Shown: positions 8,701-19,073, counted from the first letter of the stretch. The stretch: DNA of 59,669 nucleotides from Candidatus Adiutrix intracellularis (GCA_001577715.1 LQAA01000084.1:1-59669); one strand, 5' to 3'. A program made the numbers and translations. Notes: generated by a model from the letters alone, not told the origin.

Positions 8701-9717
8701 ATGGGTGATAAATTCACCACCGGACCAGACCCGGAAGTAATTTTAGAAATAGACCATCTGGCTGTCAGTTTTGAAAACGGACTGAGACCGGTAGTGCGGG
8801 ATTTTTCTTTAAAACTCGCGGCCGGGGAAATAGTAGGTCTTGTGGGGGAGAGCGGTTCCGGTAAAAGCCTTTCCGCCCTCTACCTAATGGGTCTTTTACC
8901 ACCCCTAGCACGGGTCGATTCCGGGATCATACGTTTTAAGGGTACAGACTTAGACACCCTAAGCCCGATAGCACGGCGGCGTCTCTGCGGGACCGGACTA
9001 AGCTTAGTTTTTCAAGAACCAATGGCAGCTCTAAATCCAGTTCTAACTATAGGTGAACAGGTAGCCGAAATTTTTCGCCTTAGAGCCGGGCTGAAACGCA
9101 AAAAAGCCTGGGCTTCCGCTCTCAGCCTTTTGGCAAAAGTGGGACTACCCAACCCCGCGGAAGCAGCGGAAAGTTACCCGCACCGTTTTTCCGGGGGTAT
9201 GCGTCAACGAGTAGTCATCGCCATGGCCCTGGCTCTAGCCCCGGCGGTTCTGATAGCCGACGAACCGACCACGGCTCTGGATCCAACCATCGCCGTCCAA
9301 ATTTTAGCTCTGCTAACTAGTCTAGCAGCTGAAAATCACTCGGCAATTTTATTTATCACCCACAATTTGCGAGGACTAAAAAAAATAGCCAAGCGAGTAC
9401 TAATCATGTACACCGGTCTAGTACTAGAAGAAACTAACATCTCCGAAGTCTTCAATAATCCGGCCCACCCCTACACCCAGGGACTTTTACGGGCTTTACC
9501 CCCAGCCCTAGACGAACCGGCCCCGACCACCCTTTTAACCATACCCGGAGTCCCCCCGCTTCCAGGGTATTTTCCACCGGGCTGCCCCTTCGAACCACGC
9601 TGCACCGAAGCGACCAAAACCTGCCGTCGAGCCCTGCCACCCTTTTACAATCTAGGGAAGGGACGGAAAGTGCGTTGCTTCCAATGGGCGGACTGGGCTG
9701 GAAAAGTGACGACCTAA
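8701..9717 (+). CDS. oppD: Oligopeptide/dipeptide ABC transporter ATPase, OppD-like
   Basis: ATP-binding subunit of a peptide-type ABC importer. Visible motifs are Walker A GESGSGKS, Q-loop FQEPMAALNP, signature FSGGMRQR, Walker B VLIADEPTTALD and the H-loop ITHNL. The C-terminal OppD/DppD extension carries the cysteine cluster CPFEPRC...C that can hold an iron-sulfur cluster. The ATG at 8701 is preceded by AGGA at a good distance, so it is preferred over an upstream in-frame ATG inside kdsB. The stop overlaps the oppF start by one base (TAATG). No oppA, oppB or oppC gene is present nearby. Confidence 0.9.
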   Translation: MGDKFTTGPDPEVILEIDHLAVSFENGLRPVVRDFSLKLAAGEIVGLVGESGSGKSLSALYLMGLLPPLARVDSGIIRFKGTDLDTLSPIARRRLCGTGLSLVFQEPMAALNPVLTIGEQVAEIFRLRAGLKRKKAWASALSLLAKVGLPNPAEAAESYPHRFSGGMRQRVVIAMALALAPAVLIADEPTTALDPTIAVQILALLTSLAAENHSAILFITHNLRGLKKIAKRVLIMYTGLVLEETNISEVFNNPAHPYTQGLLRALPPALDEPAPTTLLTIPGVPPLPGYFPPGCPFEPRCTEATKTCRRALPPFYNLGKGRKVRCFQWADWAGKVTT

Positions 9718-10751
9718 TGACTAGCCCGACTTCTCTGACCGCGTCTCCTTTAAGTCTGGAGCAAGTTAATCTAACTTTTCACCCGAGGCGAAGCCTATCA
9801 CTGGAACTTTCAACCTGGCTCAAGCGATTATCTGGCCGACCGGCTGGATCCCATGGCATTCAAGCTGTTCGGGGGGTTAACTTAGCTTTAAAAACCGGAG
9901 AAATCCTAGCTATAGTGGGAGAGAGTGGTTCCGGGAAAACTACTTTAGGCCGCCTTATGACTGGGCTTTACCACCCTGATTCCGGGCGGGTGCTGTGGGC
10001 TGGGCGCGAAGTGGCTGGACTGAATAACAAAAGCCGAAAGAATTTCCGACGAAGGGTACAGATCATATTTCAGGATCCAGGTTCCTCGCTAAATCCACGT
10101 TTTACAGCCAAAGCGGTGGTGGAAGAAGCTCTAATCATTCACAACCTCGGTTCAAACACCGAACGTCACCAGCGGGTAGCCGCTTTACTAAAGGAAGTTG
10201 GACTGCCGACCGAAGCGGCCGGCCGCTTCAGCCACGAATTCTCCGGCGGCCAACGCCAACGTCTAAGCCTGGCCCGGGCCCTAGCTCTAGACCCGGAAAT
10301 ACTTATCGCTGACGAGCCAGTTTCAGCTCTTGATGTCTCCATTCAAGCTCAAATCATAAACTTATTGCTGAACCTAAGAACCCGTCGCGCTCTAACCCTA
10401 GTTTTTATCAGCCACGATCTACCTCTGGTCCGCATCATAGCCGACCGCCTAGCGATCATGTACGGCGGACGTTTGATGGAGGTGGTGGATAAGTCACTTC
10501 TAGGCAAAGCGCCGCACCACCCCTATGTTCTATCGCTGTGGGCCTCGGCCAGTGGCGGAGGCAACAACTTTATTCTGAAAGGTGAACCACCCGACCCAGC
10601 CTCACCGCCACCAGGCTGTCCCTTCGCCCCCCGCTGCCGGGAAGCTATAGATATCTGTCATGTCGAAATTCCATTAATGACTAACTTTAACCCTGGTTTT
10701 GCCTGCGCTTGCCACCGGCGCCGTAGCCCAACCGAGGCCAGTAATCGTTAA
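9717..10751 (+). CDS. oppF: Oligopeptide/dipeptide ABC transporter ATPase, OppF-like
   Basis: Second ATPase of the importer, partner of OppD. Walker A is GESGSGKTT, the Q-loop is IIFQDPGSSLNPR, the signature is FSGGQRQR and Walker B is ILIADEPVSALD followed by ISHDL; the C-terminus again has CPFAPRC and further cysteines. About 344 residues, the family length. I chose the ATG at 9717, which overlaps the oppD stop; an in-frame ATG at 9675 inside oppD is possible. Downstream lies a destroyed cstA gene, so this operon ends here today. A permease and binding protein must come from elsewhere if the pair works. Confidence 0.9.
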   Translation: MTSPTSLTASPLSLEQVNLTFHPRRSLSLELSTWLKRLSGRPAGSHGIQAVRGVNLALKTGEILAIVGESGSGKTTLGRLMTGLYHPDSGRVLWAGREVAGLNNKSRKNFRRRVQIIFQDPGSSLNPRFTAKAVVEEALIIHNLGSNTERHQRVAALLKEVGLPTEAAGRFSHEFSGGQRQRLSLARALALDPEILIADEPVSALDVSIQAQIINLLLNLRTRRALTLVFISHDLPLVRIIADRLAIMYGGRLMEVVDKSLLGKAPHHPYVLSLWASASGGGNNFILKGEPPDPASPPPGCPFAPRCREAIDICHVEIPLMTNFNPGFACACHRRRSPTEASNR

Positions 10752-10769
10752 ACGATACTAACTATAAAT

Positions 10770-12230
10770 ATGCCTGAATTCATGTGTCTACTACTGAGTC
10801 CAGCGGCCCTGTTTCTCGATTATCATTTTTATAGACGCTTTACAAACCAAGTTCTATAGCTGGACAAAAAACGCCGCACCCCATCAATAACCATGGCGAA
10901 TAGAATCGACTACGCCCCCCATATCCAGAAAATATCTTTTCATGAACTAGTTTCTTAGTATCAGCAACGCGAAACCAGTTTTCAAACCTCTGGTTAAAAT
11001 ACTCTATAGCCCGACCACCATTTTGTAGATAATTATCGGCGCTATTTTAGCTAGCGTAATTCACAGCTATCTTTCTAAAATAATTTCCATATATTATCAG
11101 GGCGATCCCTGATTAAAAGCGGCTGGGTACAGTTACAATAAATAGTTTAACTTTTTATACACCTTTTTTCTTTCGAACCACTGATTCTAACCGTAGTAAT
11201 CATGACCACGTCCGTCAACCTTTTATCCGATACGATCCGATTTAAAATGGCATAATTTCTGACTCATCATTATTTTCGAATATTACTTCCTAGCCACCGT
11301 AGCGCCTATTAAGATACTGATTAACTATTTCAACTCCTCCTTCACCTCTCTTCTAGCCACCATTGCCATTTTGATCACTATTGTCATAGTTGTAAACGAT
11401 CACCCCCTATTTAAAATACTTCAGCATCCGAGGCTGCACCCGGAGAGTCTGCCCCTCCGACTCATCATATATATCACCATCGCCTGCAAAACTATAAAGC
11501 AGCTTTTACATCACCTAGTCGACCATCACCTCCTGTTATCTAACCGGCGAAACTGTAAGTCATTAGGTCTTTTATGGCTAGATAATCCTAGAAAAAATCA
11601 TCGTTCTGTTCTAGACCACCGCCGATATACCCATGTACAATTTTTTCATGGATCTTATGAGCGTTTTAAAAAATGGTGGCTCCACCATCGTGGTTATGAT
11701 CATAAGAAATATCCTATTTAGGAGAGATCGGCGAGGTTATAGCTATTTTAGAGATAGTAATTCTACCTGTAACCTCGAACAATACCACATTCCAAACCGC
11801 CCATCTTCTGATGGCCAACGTCATTATATTACCCCAGAAAAAATCCTCAGCCGCATTTTTATAGCTCTGCCTATATTTGCTCTAATATCTACCTGAACTA
11901 GGCTGACTTCCCGATAATCTAGCACTATTTTGCCTAATTCAACCAGTTCCCTAGCCCGTCTCATCCTCTAAGCCGGAGCCACCTATCTAATTCGTCTGAA
12001 GACCTGTTACTAGATAGCCACCCTACTAGTTACTTTAACGACTACGGTAATCAATACTTTTATTTTGTATGAAAAATTGGTCTAGGGCTGCCTTATAACG
12101 TCTCGATCAGCTTCTATCTGAATCTATCTACCCTAATCCTGATCGTTTTTCTGGCCAATCGCAACCACCTTATAACCACGTGCTCTACACCCTCAACCCC
12201 GCCAACGAGGCTAAAGATGAACCCAACGAC
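10770..12230 (+). pseudogene. cstA: Carbon starvation protein A (CstA), heavily decayed
   Basis: Reading across many stops and frameshifts recovers a CstA-family transporter (peptide/pyruvate uptake, inner membrane). The N-terminus at 10770 gives LLLSPAALFLDYHFYRRFTN, a DKKRRTPSITMANRIDYAP block (family TPA.TMNDGVDYVPT), then FHELVS for the GHHF-AS motif. Later pieces include a damaged GAVHD helix near 11030, TTFQTAHLLMANVIILPQK, a SLARLIL segment (family DTATRLARL) near 11950, and YLNLSTLILIVFLANRN near the end. No functional product is possible. It lies directly after oppDF on the same strand, so an operon for peptide or carbon uptake has partly collapsed. Confidence 0.7.
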
Positions 12231-12274
12231 AGGTGGCCGAGTTTACGCCCCTCGGAGGGGGGATATTATCTAAC

Positions 12275-12718
12275 CTATTCAGCTTTGATATTAAGGACTT
12301 CTTCCAAATATTTCTTAAGGAGGCCTGTCTCACCCGCAAAGCTTTTCACTATTCCCATTTCCAGCTCGCTCAGAGACATACCATAGGCCACAGGCGAGCC
12401 CCAGTTAAAGATATCGTTGCCAGCCATAACTTTGCCTAGAAGGCAGTTCAGCCGCCCGGAACTGAGCCCCCAACCCCGAATAATAGTTTCCTCATCAGCA
12501 GGTTTAAGCTTTGAACCCAAAACTATTATTTCACGCATAAGTTTCATGGCCCGATTCAATTCCGGAGCGGTCATCTCCCTTTGGCCAGCACAAATACTGA
12601 CCTCACTCTCCTGGACCGCCGTCCCCTCCGCCGCCAACATCAAAACAACCCCCCCAACCACCAACAAAGTCAACCTGGCCGCCAGCCGCCCCCGAAACCG
12701 CCGCATTATTTTTTTCAC
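12275..12718 (-). CDS. Hypothetical exported protein, 147 aa
   Basis: Not recognised. The N-terminus is a typical signal peptide: basic MKKIMRRFRGRLAAR, then hydrophobic LTLLVVGGVVLMLAA, with likely cleavage after about residue 34. The mature part (about 110 residues) is helical with a single cysteine pair (ICAG, NCLLG) and no known motif. The gene is convergent with the cstA relic and slightly embedded in its 3' end. A CTCC/GGAGAGG-like site lies before the start. The open frame in an otherwise broken region and a clean signal peptide argue for a real gene. Confidence 0.6.
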   Translation of the reverse strand: MKKIMRRFRGRLAARLTLLVVGGVVLMLAAEGTAVQESEVSICAGQREMTAPELNRAMKLMREIIVLGSKLKPADEETIIRGWGLSSGRLNCLLGKVMAGNDIFNWGSPVAYGMSLSELEMGIVKSFAGETGLLKKYLEEVLNIKAE

Positions 12719-12811
12719 AACCTCTTCCCTCTCCTTTAAATTTTATTTAAATATTATAGCATAATTTGTCTAGCTTGGAGCCGAGCGAATGGGCGAGAAC
12801 TGAAAATATTT

Positions 12812-13565
12812 GCGGCCAGTAATTTTCATTTTAGGGTTATATAATAGGAACGAAGGTTAAATTAGTATATTTATAATAGTGGGATACCTGGCATGATAGT
12901 CCTGAAGAGCACATTTCAAGTGATGAAGACGTGATACATACCGATGGATTAGAGTTTGAGGTTAATAATAAAACTATAGGTCAATAGTTTTGCTTTATCG
13001 GCAGAGGCTGTTATCTTAAGACTAATCTAGTTAATGTTTAAAGAAATTTTATTATCGCAAATTGGAGCTTTGTTCAGTCGTTTATACTGATAACCTCTTC
13101 AGTTTTTACCCGGAATGGGGTTGCATAAAGATAAACTGTTTAGTCAATTTTCAGGAAGATACTCTTGTAAAGTCTTCTATGATTGAAAGGGTTACAAAAT
13201 TTTTCGCGAAATGGTTAGTAGGTATAAGAACCGTCACTCAAAAAAATGAGGTGCAGACTTTTGATTTTTAAAGCCTGCTTATCCAGCCGGCGTGAGGCGA
13301 TTTTCTTTTTATAATCTTGTTTCTTATCCCTGTTATGCGGGATCGTAAATTAAGGACTCTGTATAAAAAAATAGGATGTATAACTAAGTATATGTCAGAC
13401 ATAGAATAATGAGTACTCCAATCAAAACACTTATTGAGCGCCTTTTCAGACTGCTCCCGAAGCAAGGATATATATTTCACTAAATACCCCACGAATATAT
13501 TTTAATATATTTTAATGCAAATTTAAGTATGTTTCGATAGATTCAATAAAAATATGCTAAAATAA
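12812..13565 (-). mobile_element. IS relic, 754 bp, inverted copy of 42968-43721
   Basis: Every base I compared is the reverse complement of 42968-43721, with a constant coordinate sum of 56533 and no indel. Two short frames inside (74 codons at 13268-13492 on minus, 69 codons at 13062-13271 on plus) are therefore present identically in both copies. The 74-codon frame resembles the N-terminus of an IS4-like DDE transposase (LVKYISLLREQSEKALNKCF, a HYSMSD block). The left third matches the C-terminal part of the relics at 1.4-1.85 and 54.0-54.5 kb, but lacks the segment coding for the transposase NFGHGK block. It is thus an internally deleted, non-coding derivative. Confidence 0.75.
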
Positions 13566-13759
13566 AATCACTGAAATATTTACTGGGGGTTGGAATATAC
13601 TTGCAAAATTTGCCAAACTGAAGTATAGAATAACCATCAGATCAACGGCTATTTCGGTTTATAATGAAGAGTCCCCGATGGGGCTGAAGTCGTGATCTTG
13701 TTGATAAGCTCTTATGTTAAGGGCAGAAATTATTAATCATTTTAAGGGAGGTTATTATC

Positions 13760-13948
13760 ATGGGTTGGAACATTAAAGTTGATGCTGGTAAATGTACCGG
13801 CGACGGCGCCTGTAAAGACGCTTGCCCAGTCGATGTGTATGAGGTCAAAGACGGCAAGGCCGTTCCAGTCAACGCCGACGAGTGTCTCGGCTGTGAATCC
13901 TGCGTTGAGGCTTGCGAAGTCAACGCTATTACCGTCACTGAAGAATAA
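13760..13948 (+). CDS. Ferredoxin, [3Fe-4S]/[4Fe-4S] type with Asp ligand (FdIII-like)
   Basis: Small (62 aa) cytoplasmic electron carrier. Cluster II has the normal CLGCESC...C set (Cys42, 45, 48, 52). Cluster I reads C-T-G-D-G-A-C-K-D-A-C-P, with Asp15 where the second cysteine usually stands (Cys12, Asp15, Cys18, Cys22). Desulfovibrio africanus ferredoxin III has this pattern, and there the cluster converts between 3Fe and 4Fe forms or takes up another metal. A strong GGGAGG site precedes the ATG and a hairpin terminator follows, so the gene is probably monocistronic and well expressed. It could serve hydrogenase, CO dehydrogenase or pyruvate oxidation. Confidence 0.93.
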   Translation: MGWNIKVDAGKCTGDGACKDACPVDVYEVKDGKAVPVNADECLGCESCVEACEVNAITVTEE

Positions 13949-13966
13949 ACGATCTTTTAAGCGAGG

Positions 13967-14013
13967 AACCCGGTTTTATCCTCAGATGGAGGAAAGCCGG
14001 GCTCTTCTTTTTT
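13967..14013 (+). terminator. Rho-independent terminator after ferredoxin
   Basis: An imperfect GC-rich hairpin (arm ACCCGG...TCCTC at 13968-13983, arm GAGGAAAGCCGGGCT at 13989-14002) is followed by a T-run at 14005-14013. It lies 20 bases after the ferredoxin stop codon. Confidence 0.7.
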
Positions 14014-14045
14014 CTTAATTGAAGTTCCCGTAAAGAGGTGCACGT

Positions 14046-14924
14046 ATGAGAAATCCGTTACCGAGGGTCGCAGCCATTCACGATATCTGTGGTTACGGCC
14101 GCTGCTCCCTAACCGTGGCTATTCCCGTTCTATCTGCCATGGGTTTTGAGGTAGCCCCGTTGCCCACGGCTATTCTCTCCACCCACACCCTCTTTCCCGA
14201 CTTCGTCATCATTGACATGACCGACGATCTCAAACGGATCATCGATCACTGGAAAAAACTAGACCTAAAATTTGAAGCTATTTACAGCGGATTTCTCGGT
14301 TCGTCTCGCCAGGTAGATATTCTGATTGACTTCATTCGCCACTTTACCCGCGAAGATACCCTAGTAATGGTGGACCCAGTTATGGCCGACCACGGCCGCC
14401 TCTACCCCAGCATGCCTCCGGAAATGGTGGAGGAAATGAAAAAACTAGTCCGACTATCTAAGGTTATAACCCCTAATCTAACCGAGGCTGCCTTTATGCT
14501 CAACTACAAGACCCCGACATCCATCACCGGAAAAGATATCCGCCAGTGGCTCAAAGCTCTAACGAATATGGGTCCAGAGATGGCGATCATAACTAGCGCA
14601 CCCTTAGCTGGCCACCCCGAGGCCTCCACAGTTGTTGCTTATGACCGAGTAGACGGCCGCTACTGGATTACTGAACGTCCTCAAGTGCCCTCTCAATATC
14701 ACGGCACGGGTGATATCTTCGCTAGCGTTCTAATCGGAAGCCTTCTGTCCGGCGATAGTTTGCCCATAGCCATTGATCGTAGTGCTCAGTTCGTAGATAC
14801 GGCCATTAGAGCCACTTTTGGCTACCGGGAAAAAGAATTAGGCCACCATGAGATTCTACTGGAAAAAGCTATCGGCACCCTAGCTTTACCAGTGAAAAAT
14901 ACTTTCTATGAACTACTAGACTAA
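14046..14924 (+). CDS. pdxY: Pyridoxal/pyridoxamine kinase
   Basis: Phosphorylates pyridoxal and pyridoxamine in vitamin B6 salvage (ribokinase superfamily, cytoplasm). The 292 residues start with RVAAIHDICGYGRCSLTVAI, the PdxK/PdxY signature, followed by PTAILSTHT, GFLGSSRQV, VDPVMADHGRLY, ITPNLTEAAFM and the catalytic-loop GTGDIFASVLIG containing the anion-hole GTGD and catalytic Asp. Length and motifs are normal. A GAGGTG site precedes the ATG. It lies after the ferredoxin terminator, so it needs its own promoter, which I did not identify. PdxY versus PdxK cannot be separated with certainty from sequence. Confidence 0.88.
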   Translation: MRNPLPRVAAIHDICGYGRCSLTVAIPVLSAMGFEVAPLPTAILSTHTLFPDFVIIDMTDDLKRIIDHWKKLDLKFEAIYSGFLGSSRQVDILIDFIRHFTREDTLVMVDPVMADHGRLYPSMPPEMVEEMKKLVRLSKVITPNLTEAAFMLNYKTPTSITGKDIRQWLKALTNMGPEMAIITSAPLAGHPEASTVVAYDRVDGRYWITERPQVPSQYHGTGDIFASVLIGSLLSGDSLPIAIDRSAQFVDTAIRATFGYREKELGHHEILLEKAIGTLALPVKNTFYELLD

Positions 14925-14979
14925 GAGTGGATGAGGTGACGGGGGGGTGTAGTCGAAATTTATAGTTAATTTTAACTAG

Positions 14980-15600
14980 CTAAAAGTGGCCTGTTTGGAC
15001 GGAAAAGACGGAAAGGCTGCGACACAACCGTGTACAAAGTCTCTAACCCAGCGTAGTCCAAAATAATATTGCCCTTACTTTTGCTGATCACAAATCTGAT
15101 CAAACTCCCGTCCCGCCTGGATAGTACGGTTAACCACTAGGCAGTAAGTACAGTAGCCGTCTTCGGATTAAATTAGCCTGCATCTTCGGAGGACTGGTCC
15201 GGCGTTTGTAAACCTCACTTCTAACCGTAGTTTTATATGATTTGTACATGGAAATCTAGGGTTCCGTCACCAATAACTCTGATTTGCCCAATTCCGAGGC
15301 TGCGGGGTTGTGGGTGGTTTGATTTCAACTCCGATTAGACCTTCGTCCAAGATAGGAGGATCTTCTAGAACGAAATTGGCTTTCAGAACGGGAGCTTCTT
15401 TCGTTTCTATAACCGGCACTTCATCCAAAATTATAGTAAGTTTTAAAAGCGGGAAGTTTCTCGTTAGGACAAAACGAAAACTTAAGATGTACCGGCCGGC
15501 AGCCTAAAAATTATATACGGTAAAAACACCAGTTAAAATTAGCTAGCTACCCAAAGGCACAGTGAGAATTTGTCCTTTCCCTGGGGTAGATCTAGAGAGT
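14980..15600 (-). pseudogene. TonB/TolA-like protein, decayed
   Basis: On the minus strand, broken frames give a hydrophobic N-terminal stretch (about 15590-15500), a spacer rich in Glu, Val and Pro (EVPVIETKEAPVLKANF, LEDPPILDEG), and a C-terminal segment RRDGSLIRFVISKSKGN followed by ILDYAGLETL, then FRLFRP. This order and the C-terminal pattern (I.RDG.I....V.KSSGN..LD.AAL....PFPPFP) match TonB/TolA C-terminal domains, which link inner-membrane energy to the outer membrane. Several stops prevent expression. A 65-codon plus-strand frame at 15310 is only its shadow. Confidence 0.55.
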
Positions 15601-15633
15601 CTTTTCTAGTGATAAGGTCGAGTCTCGAAATAC

Positions 15634-16218
15634 TCATTTCCTAACCCAGTACTCTTCTTTGCGTTCAAACCACCAATGGATCGGATCGGCCTGAACTATT
15701 TCATCAAAGAGGGCACAGCCCCCGTCGGTCTTAAGACGCTTACGGGCGTAAAAAAGCCAGTCAGCGGCTTGGGTACTCCCTAGGGTTTCCAACCGCCGAA
15801 GTTCTAAAACCATGTCAAGCTGGTCGGCATCGGCAGCTAGTTTAGCCTCTAAAGTAACCCCGCCCCGCCATTCCTCCCAGTTTTTCAGAAGCTCCGGCCC
15901 GAAAGGGAGGTCCCAAACAGCATCGGCTAGGGCTTGGTCCTCATTGGCCGTTACATAGCGCTTATTCAGATAATTTAAATCTCCAGTGCGGGCTTCACCT
16001 AGGTCGTGAAATAGAGCTAATAGCAAAGTACGGATCAGATCGGCCTCCGGGTTCATGCGGGCTAGGATGAAAGCTAGAATAACTACGCCGAAACTATGTT
16101 CGGCCACCGTTTCCGAGCCCTGTCCCAAAAACTGGTAACCGGTGCGCGGGGTACGCTTCAGCATCGAGACTTCAAAAAGAAAGTTTGCTAATCGAGTCGG
16201 GCCGCTTTCACTAGTCAT
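15634..16218 (-). CDS. HD-domain phosphohydrolase (YfbR/5'-deoxynucleotidase-like)
   Basis: Metal-dependent phosphohydrolase, 194 residues. Metal-binding residues are the AEHSFGV helix (His), [13 protein letters not shown] (HD pair) and a distal [11 protein letters not shown] (Asp). This pattern matches the HD_3/YfbR family, which dephosphorylates deoxynucleoside monophosphates; the E. coli enzyme feeds thymidylate and salvage metabolism. The start overlaps the end of uvrA by 4 bases (ATGA), so it is translationally coupled and is the last gene of an aroQ-uvrA-HD unit. Substrate assignment is from family only. Confidence 0.85.
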   Translation of the reverse strand: MTSESGPTRLANFLFEVSMLKRTPRTGYQFLGQGSETVAEHSFGVVILAFILARMNPEADLIRTLLLALFHDLGEARTGDLNYLNKRYVTANEDQALADAVWDLPFGPELLKNWEEWRGGVTLEAKLAADADQLDMVLELRRLETLGSTQAADWLFYARKRLKTDGGCALFDEIVQADPIHWWFERKEEYWVRK

Positions 16219-19055
16219 GGTTTTTTCTTTAATTCCTGAGCCAGAAAGCGGCCGGTGTAAGAGACTTTAACCCTGGCTACTTCCTCGGGAGTGCCAGCGG
16301 CAATTATTTTACCACCACCGTCGCCACCTTCAGGGCCAAGATCGATAACATAGTCGGCGCACTTAATAACATCCATATTATGCTCTATAACTATAATAGT
16401 ATTACCCTGCTCCACTAGCCGCGTCAAAACTTCCAGGAGCTTACGGACATCTTCAAAATGAAGGCCGGTAGTGGGTTCGTCTAAAATATAGATCGTGCGT
16501 CCGGTAGCTCGACGACTGAGTTCCTTAGAAAGCTTAATGCGCTGGGCTTCGCCGCCAGAAAGGGTGGTGGCGGACTGACCCAGGCAAATATAACCCAGGC
16601 CGACTTCTTCCAGAGTAACCAATTTTTCGCGGATGGCCGGGACATTTTCAAAAAATTTAACAGCCGCGCTGACAGTAAAGTTGAGTACCCCAGCTATGGA
16701 AGCTTCGCGATATTTAATTTCCAGAGTATCGCGGTTATAGCGGAGGCCTTGGCAGACTTCGCACTTGACATAGACATCGGATAGAAAGTGCATTTCAATT
16801 TTAATGATACCGTCGCCCTGGCAGCTTTCGCAGCGGCCGCCTTTAACATTGAAGGAAAAACGGCCAGGAGTATAGCCTCGGGCCCGGGCCTCAGGTAATC
16901 GAGAAAACATCTCGCGAATAGGGGTGAAAAGACTCGTATAAGTGGCTGGATTAGAACGTGGAGTACGGCCGATAGGACTCTGATCAATATTGATAACCTT
17001 GTCTACGAGCTCCAGGCCGGAAATATTATCCACCGTACCCGCCTTTTGATGGGAATGATAAAGTTTCTGGGCTAGAATCTTGTAAAGGGTTTCTATAACC
17101 AGAGTGGACTTACCGCTGCCTGAGACACCGGTAACGCAGGTAAAAAGGCCGACTGGAAATTCAGCGGTAATATTTTTGAGATTGTTGCTACTGGCCCCTT
17201 TGATCACAATAGCCCCACCCGCTCGGCTTCTTCTTTTCCCAGGGATGTTTATTTTTCGGCGGCCCGAAAGATAGAGTCCAGTAAGAGAAGCGGCGTCGGT
17301 AAGTAAAAGTTCTGGCGGCCCCGCAAAAATAAGTTCACCCCCAAGTTTTCCAGCCCCAGGGCCAAGATCTAACACCTGGTCGGCCGCCATGATGGTGTTA
17401 GCATCGTGTTCTACTACCAATACAGTGTTGCCTAGATCACGCATCCTTTTAAGGGTAGCTAAAAGTTTTTCATTATCCCGCTGATGCAACCCGATAGAGG
17501 GTTCATCCAAAATGTACATAACCCCCACTAAACGCGAACCAATCTGGGTGGCTAGGCGTATGCGCTGGCTTTCACCGCCAGAAAGGGTAGCTGAAGCCCG
17601 ACTTAGACTTAAATAGCCTAAACCAACATCCTGCAGAAAAGTTAGACGTTCTAAAACCTCTTTGATAATACGTTGGCCAATTTCCGCTTCTTTTGGGGAG
17701 AGGCAGAGCTGGTGAAAGAAATCTAGAGCCGCGGTTACGGGTAGATCAGAAATTTCTCTAATGCCGTGCCCAGCAACCAGAACGGCCAAAGCTTCGGGAC
17801 GTAATCGTCCGCCTTGACAGACTGGGCAGGGCCGATGACTCATATATTGTTCTAGATCATCGCGAACAGTTTGGGAATCCGTTTCCCGGAAGCGACGTTC
17901 TAGACTGGGTAACACCCCCTCAAAACTCTTTTTGTAAAAATGCCGGCGATCGTCCTTTTCAAAATAAAACTCAATCTGTTCCCGGCCGCTACCATAAAGG
18001 ATAATTTTCTGGATTTTGTCCGGCAAATCTTTAAAAGGACAATAATAGTCGAACTTGTAATATTCGGCTAAAATCTGAAGCTGCGAAGAGTAATAACCGC
18101 TGGGTGTCTTAGACCAGGGGGCCACGGCGCCCTCGCGTAACGACATATCCGGACAAGGAATTACTAACTCAGGATCGAGAAAGACATTGGCCCCTAGGCC
18201 GTCACACTGAGAGCAGGCCCCTTGGGGATTATTGAAAGAAAAAAGCTGAGGGGTTAGTTCCGGAAACGAAAGACCACAGTAGTCGCAGGCAAAGCGCTCG
18301 GAAAAAAATAGTTCTTCTTTTTGATCTGGTAAGTTAACATTCATAACCCCTTCGGAGGTACGAAGAGCCAATTCCACCGAATCAGTGAGGCGTTTATCCA
18401 AACCTTCTTTCATCACCAGACGATCCACTACTACCTCTATGTTATGTTTCTTTTTCTTATCCAGAAGGATATTTTCGCTTAAATCATAGATAACCCCTTC
18501 TACTCTTACTCGAACGAAACCACTTTTGCGGAGGTTATCAAAAATTTTAGTGTGCTCGCCCTTACGAGCGTCGATAACCGGGGACAGAATAATTATTTTG
18601 GTGCCAACAGGCAAGGCTAGGAGTCGGTCGACTATATCCACCACAGTCTGGGTCTTGATGAGGCGGCCACATTTATGACAATGAGGTTCGCCTATCCGGG
18701 CATATAAAAGGCGTAGATAGTCGTGAATTTCAGTAATCGTACCTACCGTAGATCGAGGATTTTTGTTGGTAGTCTTTTGTTCTATGCTGATGGCCGGAGA
18801 AAGGCCCTCAATAAGATCCACATCAGGCTTATCCATCTGTTCGAGAAACTGACGAGCATAGGCCGACAATGATTCGACATAACGACGCTGGCCCTCAGCG
18901 TACAGGGTGTCAAAGGCCAGAGAAGATTTTCCGGAACCGGAAAGGCCGGTGATAACAGTCAGAGAATCGCGGGGGATATCAACATCAATATTTTTGAGGT
19001 TATGTTCCCGGGCTCCCCGGACGATAATAGTGTTAGAGGTCAATTTACTTAGCAC
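16215..19055 (-). CDS. uvrA: Excinuclease ABC subunit A
   Basis: Damage-recognition ATPase of nucleotide excision repair, dimeric, acting with UvrB and UvrC. The 946 residues have the full architecture. ATPase I carries Walker [13 protein letters not shown] and the first CxxC zinc site (PHCHKCG, CDYCG). The first signature is [19 protein letters not shown] with Walker [15 protein letters not shown]. ATPase II carries [11 protein letters not shown], the second zinc finger (CESCQGDG...CEVCQG) and a second [16 protein letters not shown] with [11 protein letters not shown]. No truncation or lost motif was seen. It starts 18 bases after the aroQ stop. Its retention contrasts with loss of the photoproduct-lyase-like gene at 32.4-33.6 kb. 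Confidence 0.97.
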   Translation of the reverse strand: MLSKLTSNTIIVRGAREHNLKNIDVDIPRDSLTVITGLSGSGKSSLAFDTLYAEGQRRYVESLSAYARQFLEQMDKPDVDLIEGLSPAISIEQKTTNKNPRSTVGTITEIHDYLRLLYARIGEPHCHKCGRLIKTQTVVDIVDRLLALPVGTKIIILSPVIDARKGEHTKIFDNLRKSGFVRVRVEGVIYDLSENILLDKKKKHNIEVVVDRLVMKEGLDKRLTDSVELALRTSEGVMNVNLPDQKEELFFSERFACDYCGLSFPELTPQLFSFNNPQGACSQCDGLGANVFLDPELVIPCPDMSLREGAVAPWSKTPSGYYSSQLQILAEYYKFDYYCPFKDLPDKIQKIILYGSGREQIEFYFEKDDRRHFYKKSFEGVLPSLERRFRETDSQTVRDDLEQYMSHRPCPVCQGGRLRPEALAVLVAGHGIREISDLPVTAALDFFHQLCLSPKEAEIGQRIIKEVLERLTFLQDVGLGYLSLSRASATLSGGESQRIRLATQIGSRLVGVMYILDEPSIGLHQRDNEKLLATLKRMRDLGNTVLVVEHDANTIMAADQVLDLGPGAGKLGGELIFAGPPELLLTDAASLTGLYLSGRRKINIPGKRRSRAGGAIVIKGASSNNLKNITAEFPVGLFTCVTGVSGSGKSTLVIETLYKILAQKLYHSHQKAGTVDNISGLELVDKVINIDQSPIGRTPRSNPATYTSLFTPIREMFSRLPEARARGYTPGRFSFNVKGGRCESCQGDGIIKIEMHFLSDVYVKCEVCQGLRYNRDTLEIKYREASIAGVLNFTVSAAVKFFENVPAIREKLVTLEEVGLGYICLGQSATTLSGGEAQRIKLSKELSRRATGRTIYILDEPTTGLHFEDVRKLLEVLTRLVEQGNTIIVIEHNMDVIKCADYVIDLGPEGGDGGGKIIAAGTPEEVARVKVSYTGRFLAQELKKKP

Positions 19056-19073
19056 CCCGGACGGTTTATTTTT

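Noticed and set aside
10770-12230. CbiB/CobD cobalamin gene as the source of the pseudogene
   Set aside because: The DKKRRTPSITMANRIDYAP block and the SLARLIL segment in order fit CstA, whereas CbiB motifs are absent.
13062-13492. The 69- and 74-codon frames as genes (also at 43041-43471)
   Set aside because: They lie inside the inverted IS relic on opposite strands, and only fragments of a transposase-like sequence are seen; nothing indicates separate genes.
15310-15507. 65-codon plus-strand frame
   Set aside because: It is the antisense shadow of the TonB/TolA-like pseudogene, whose spacer repeats give open frames on both strands.
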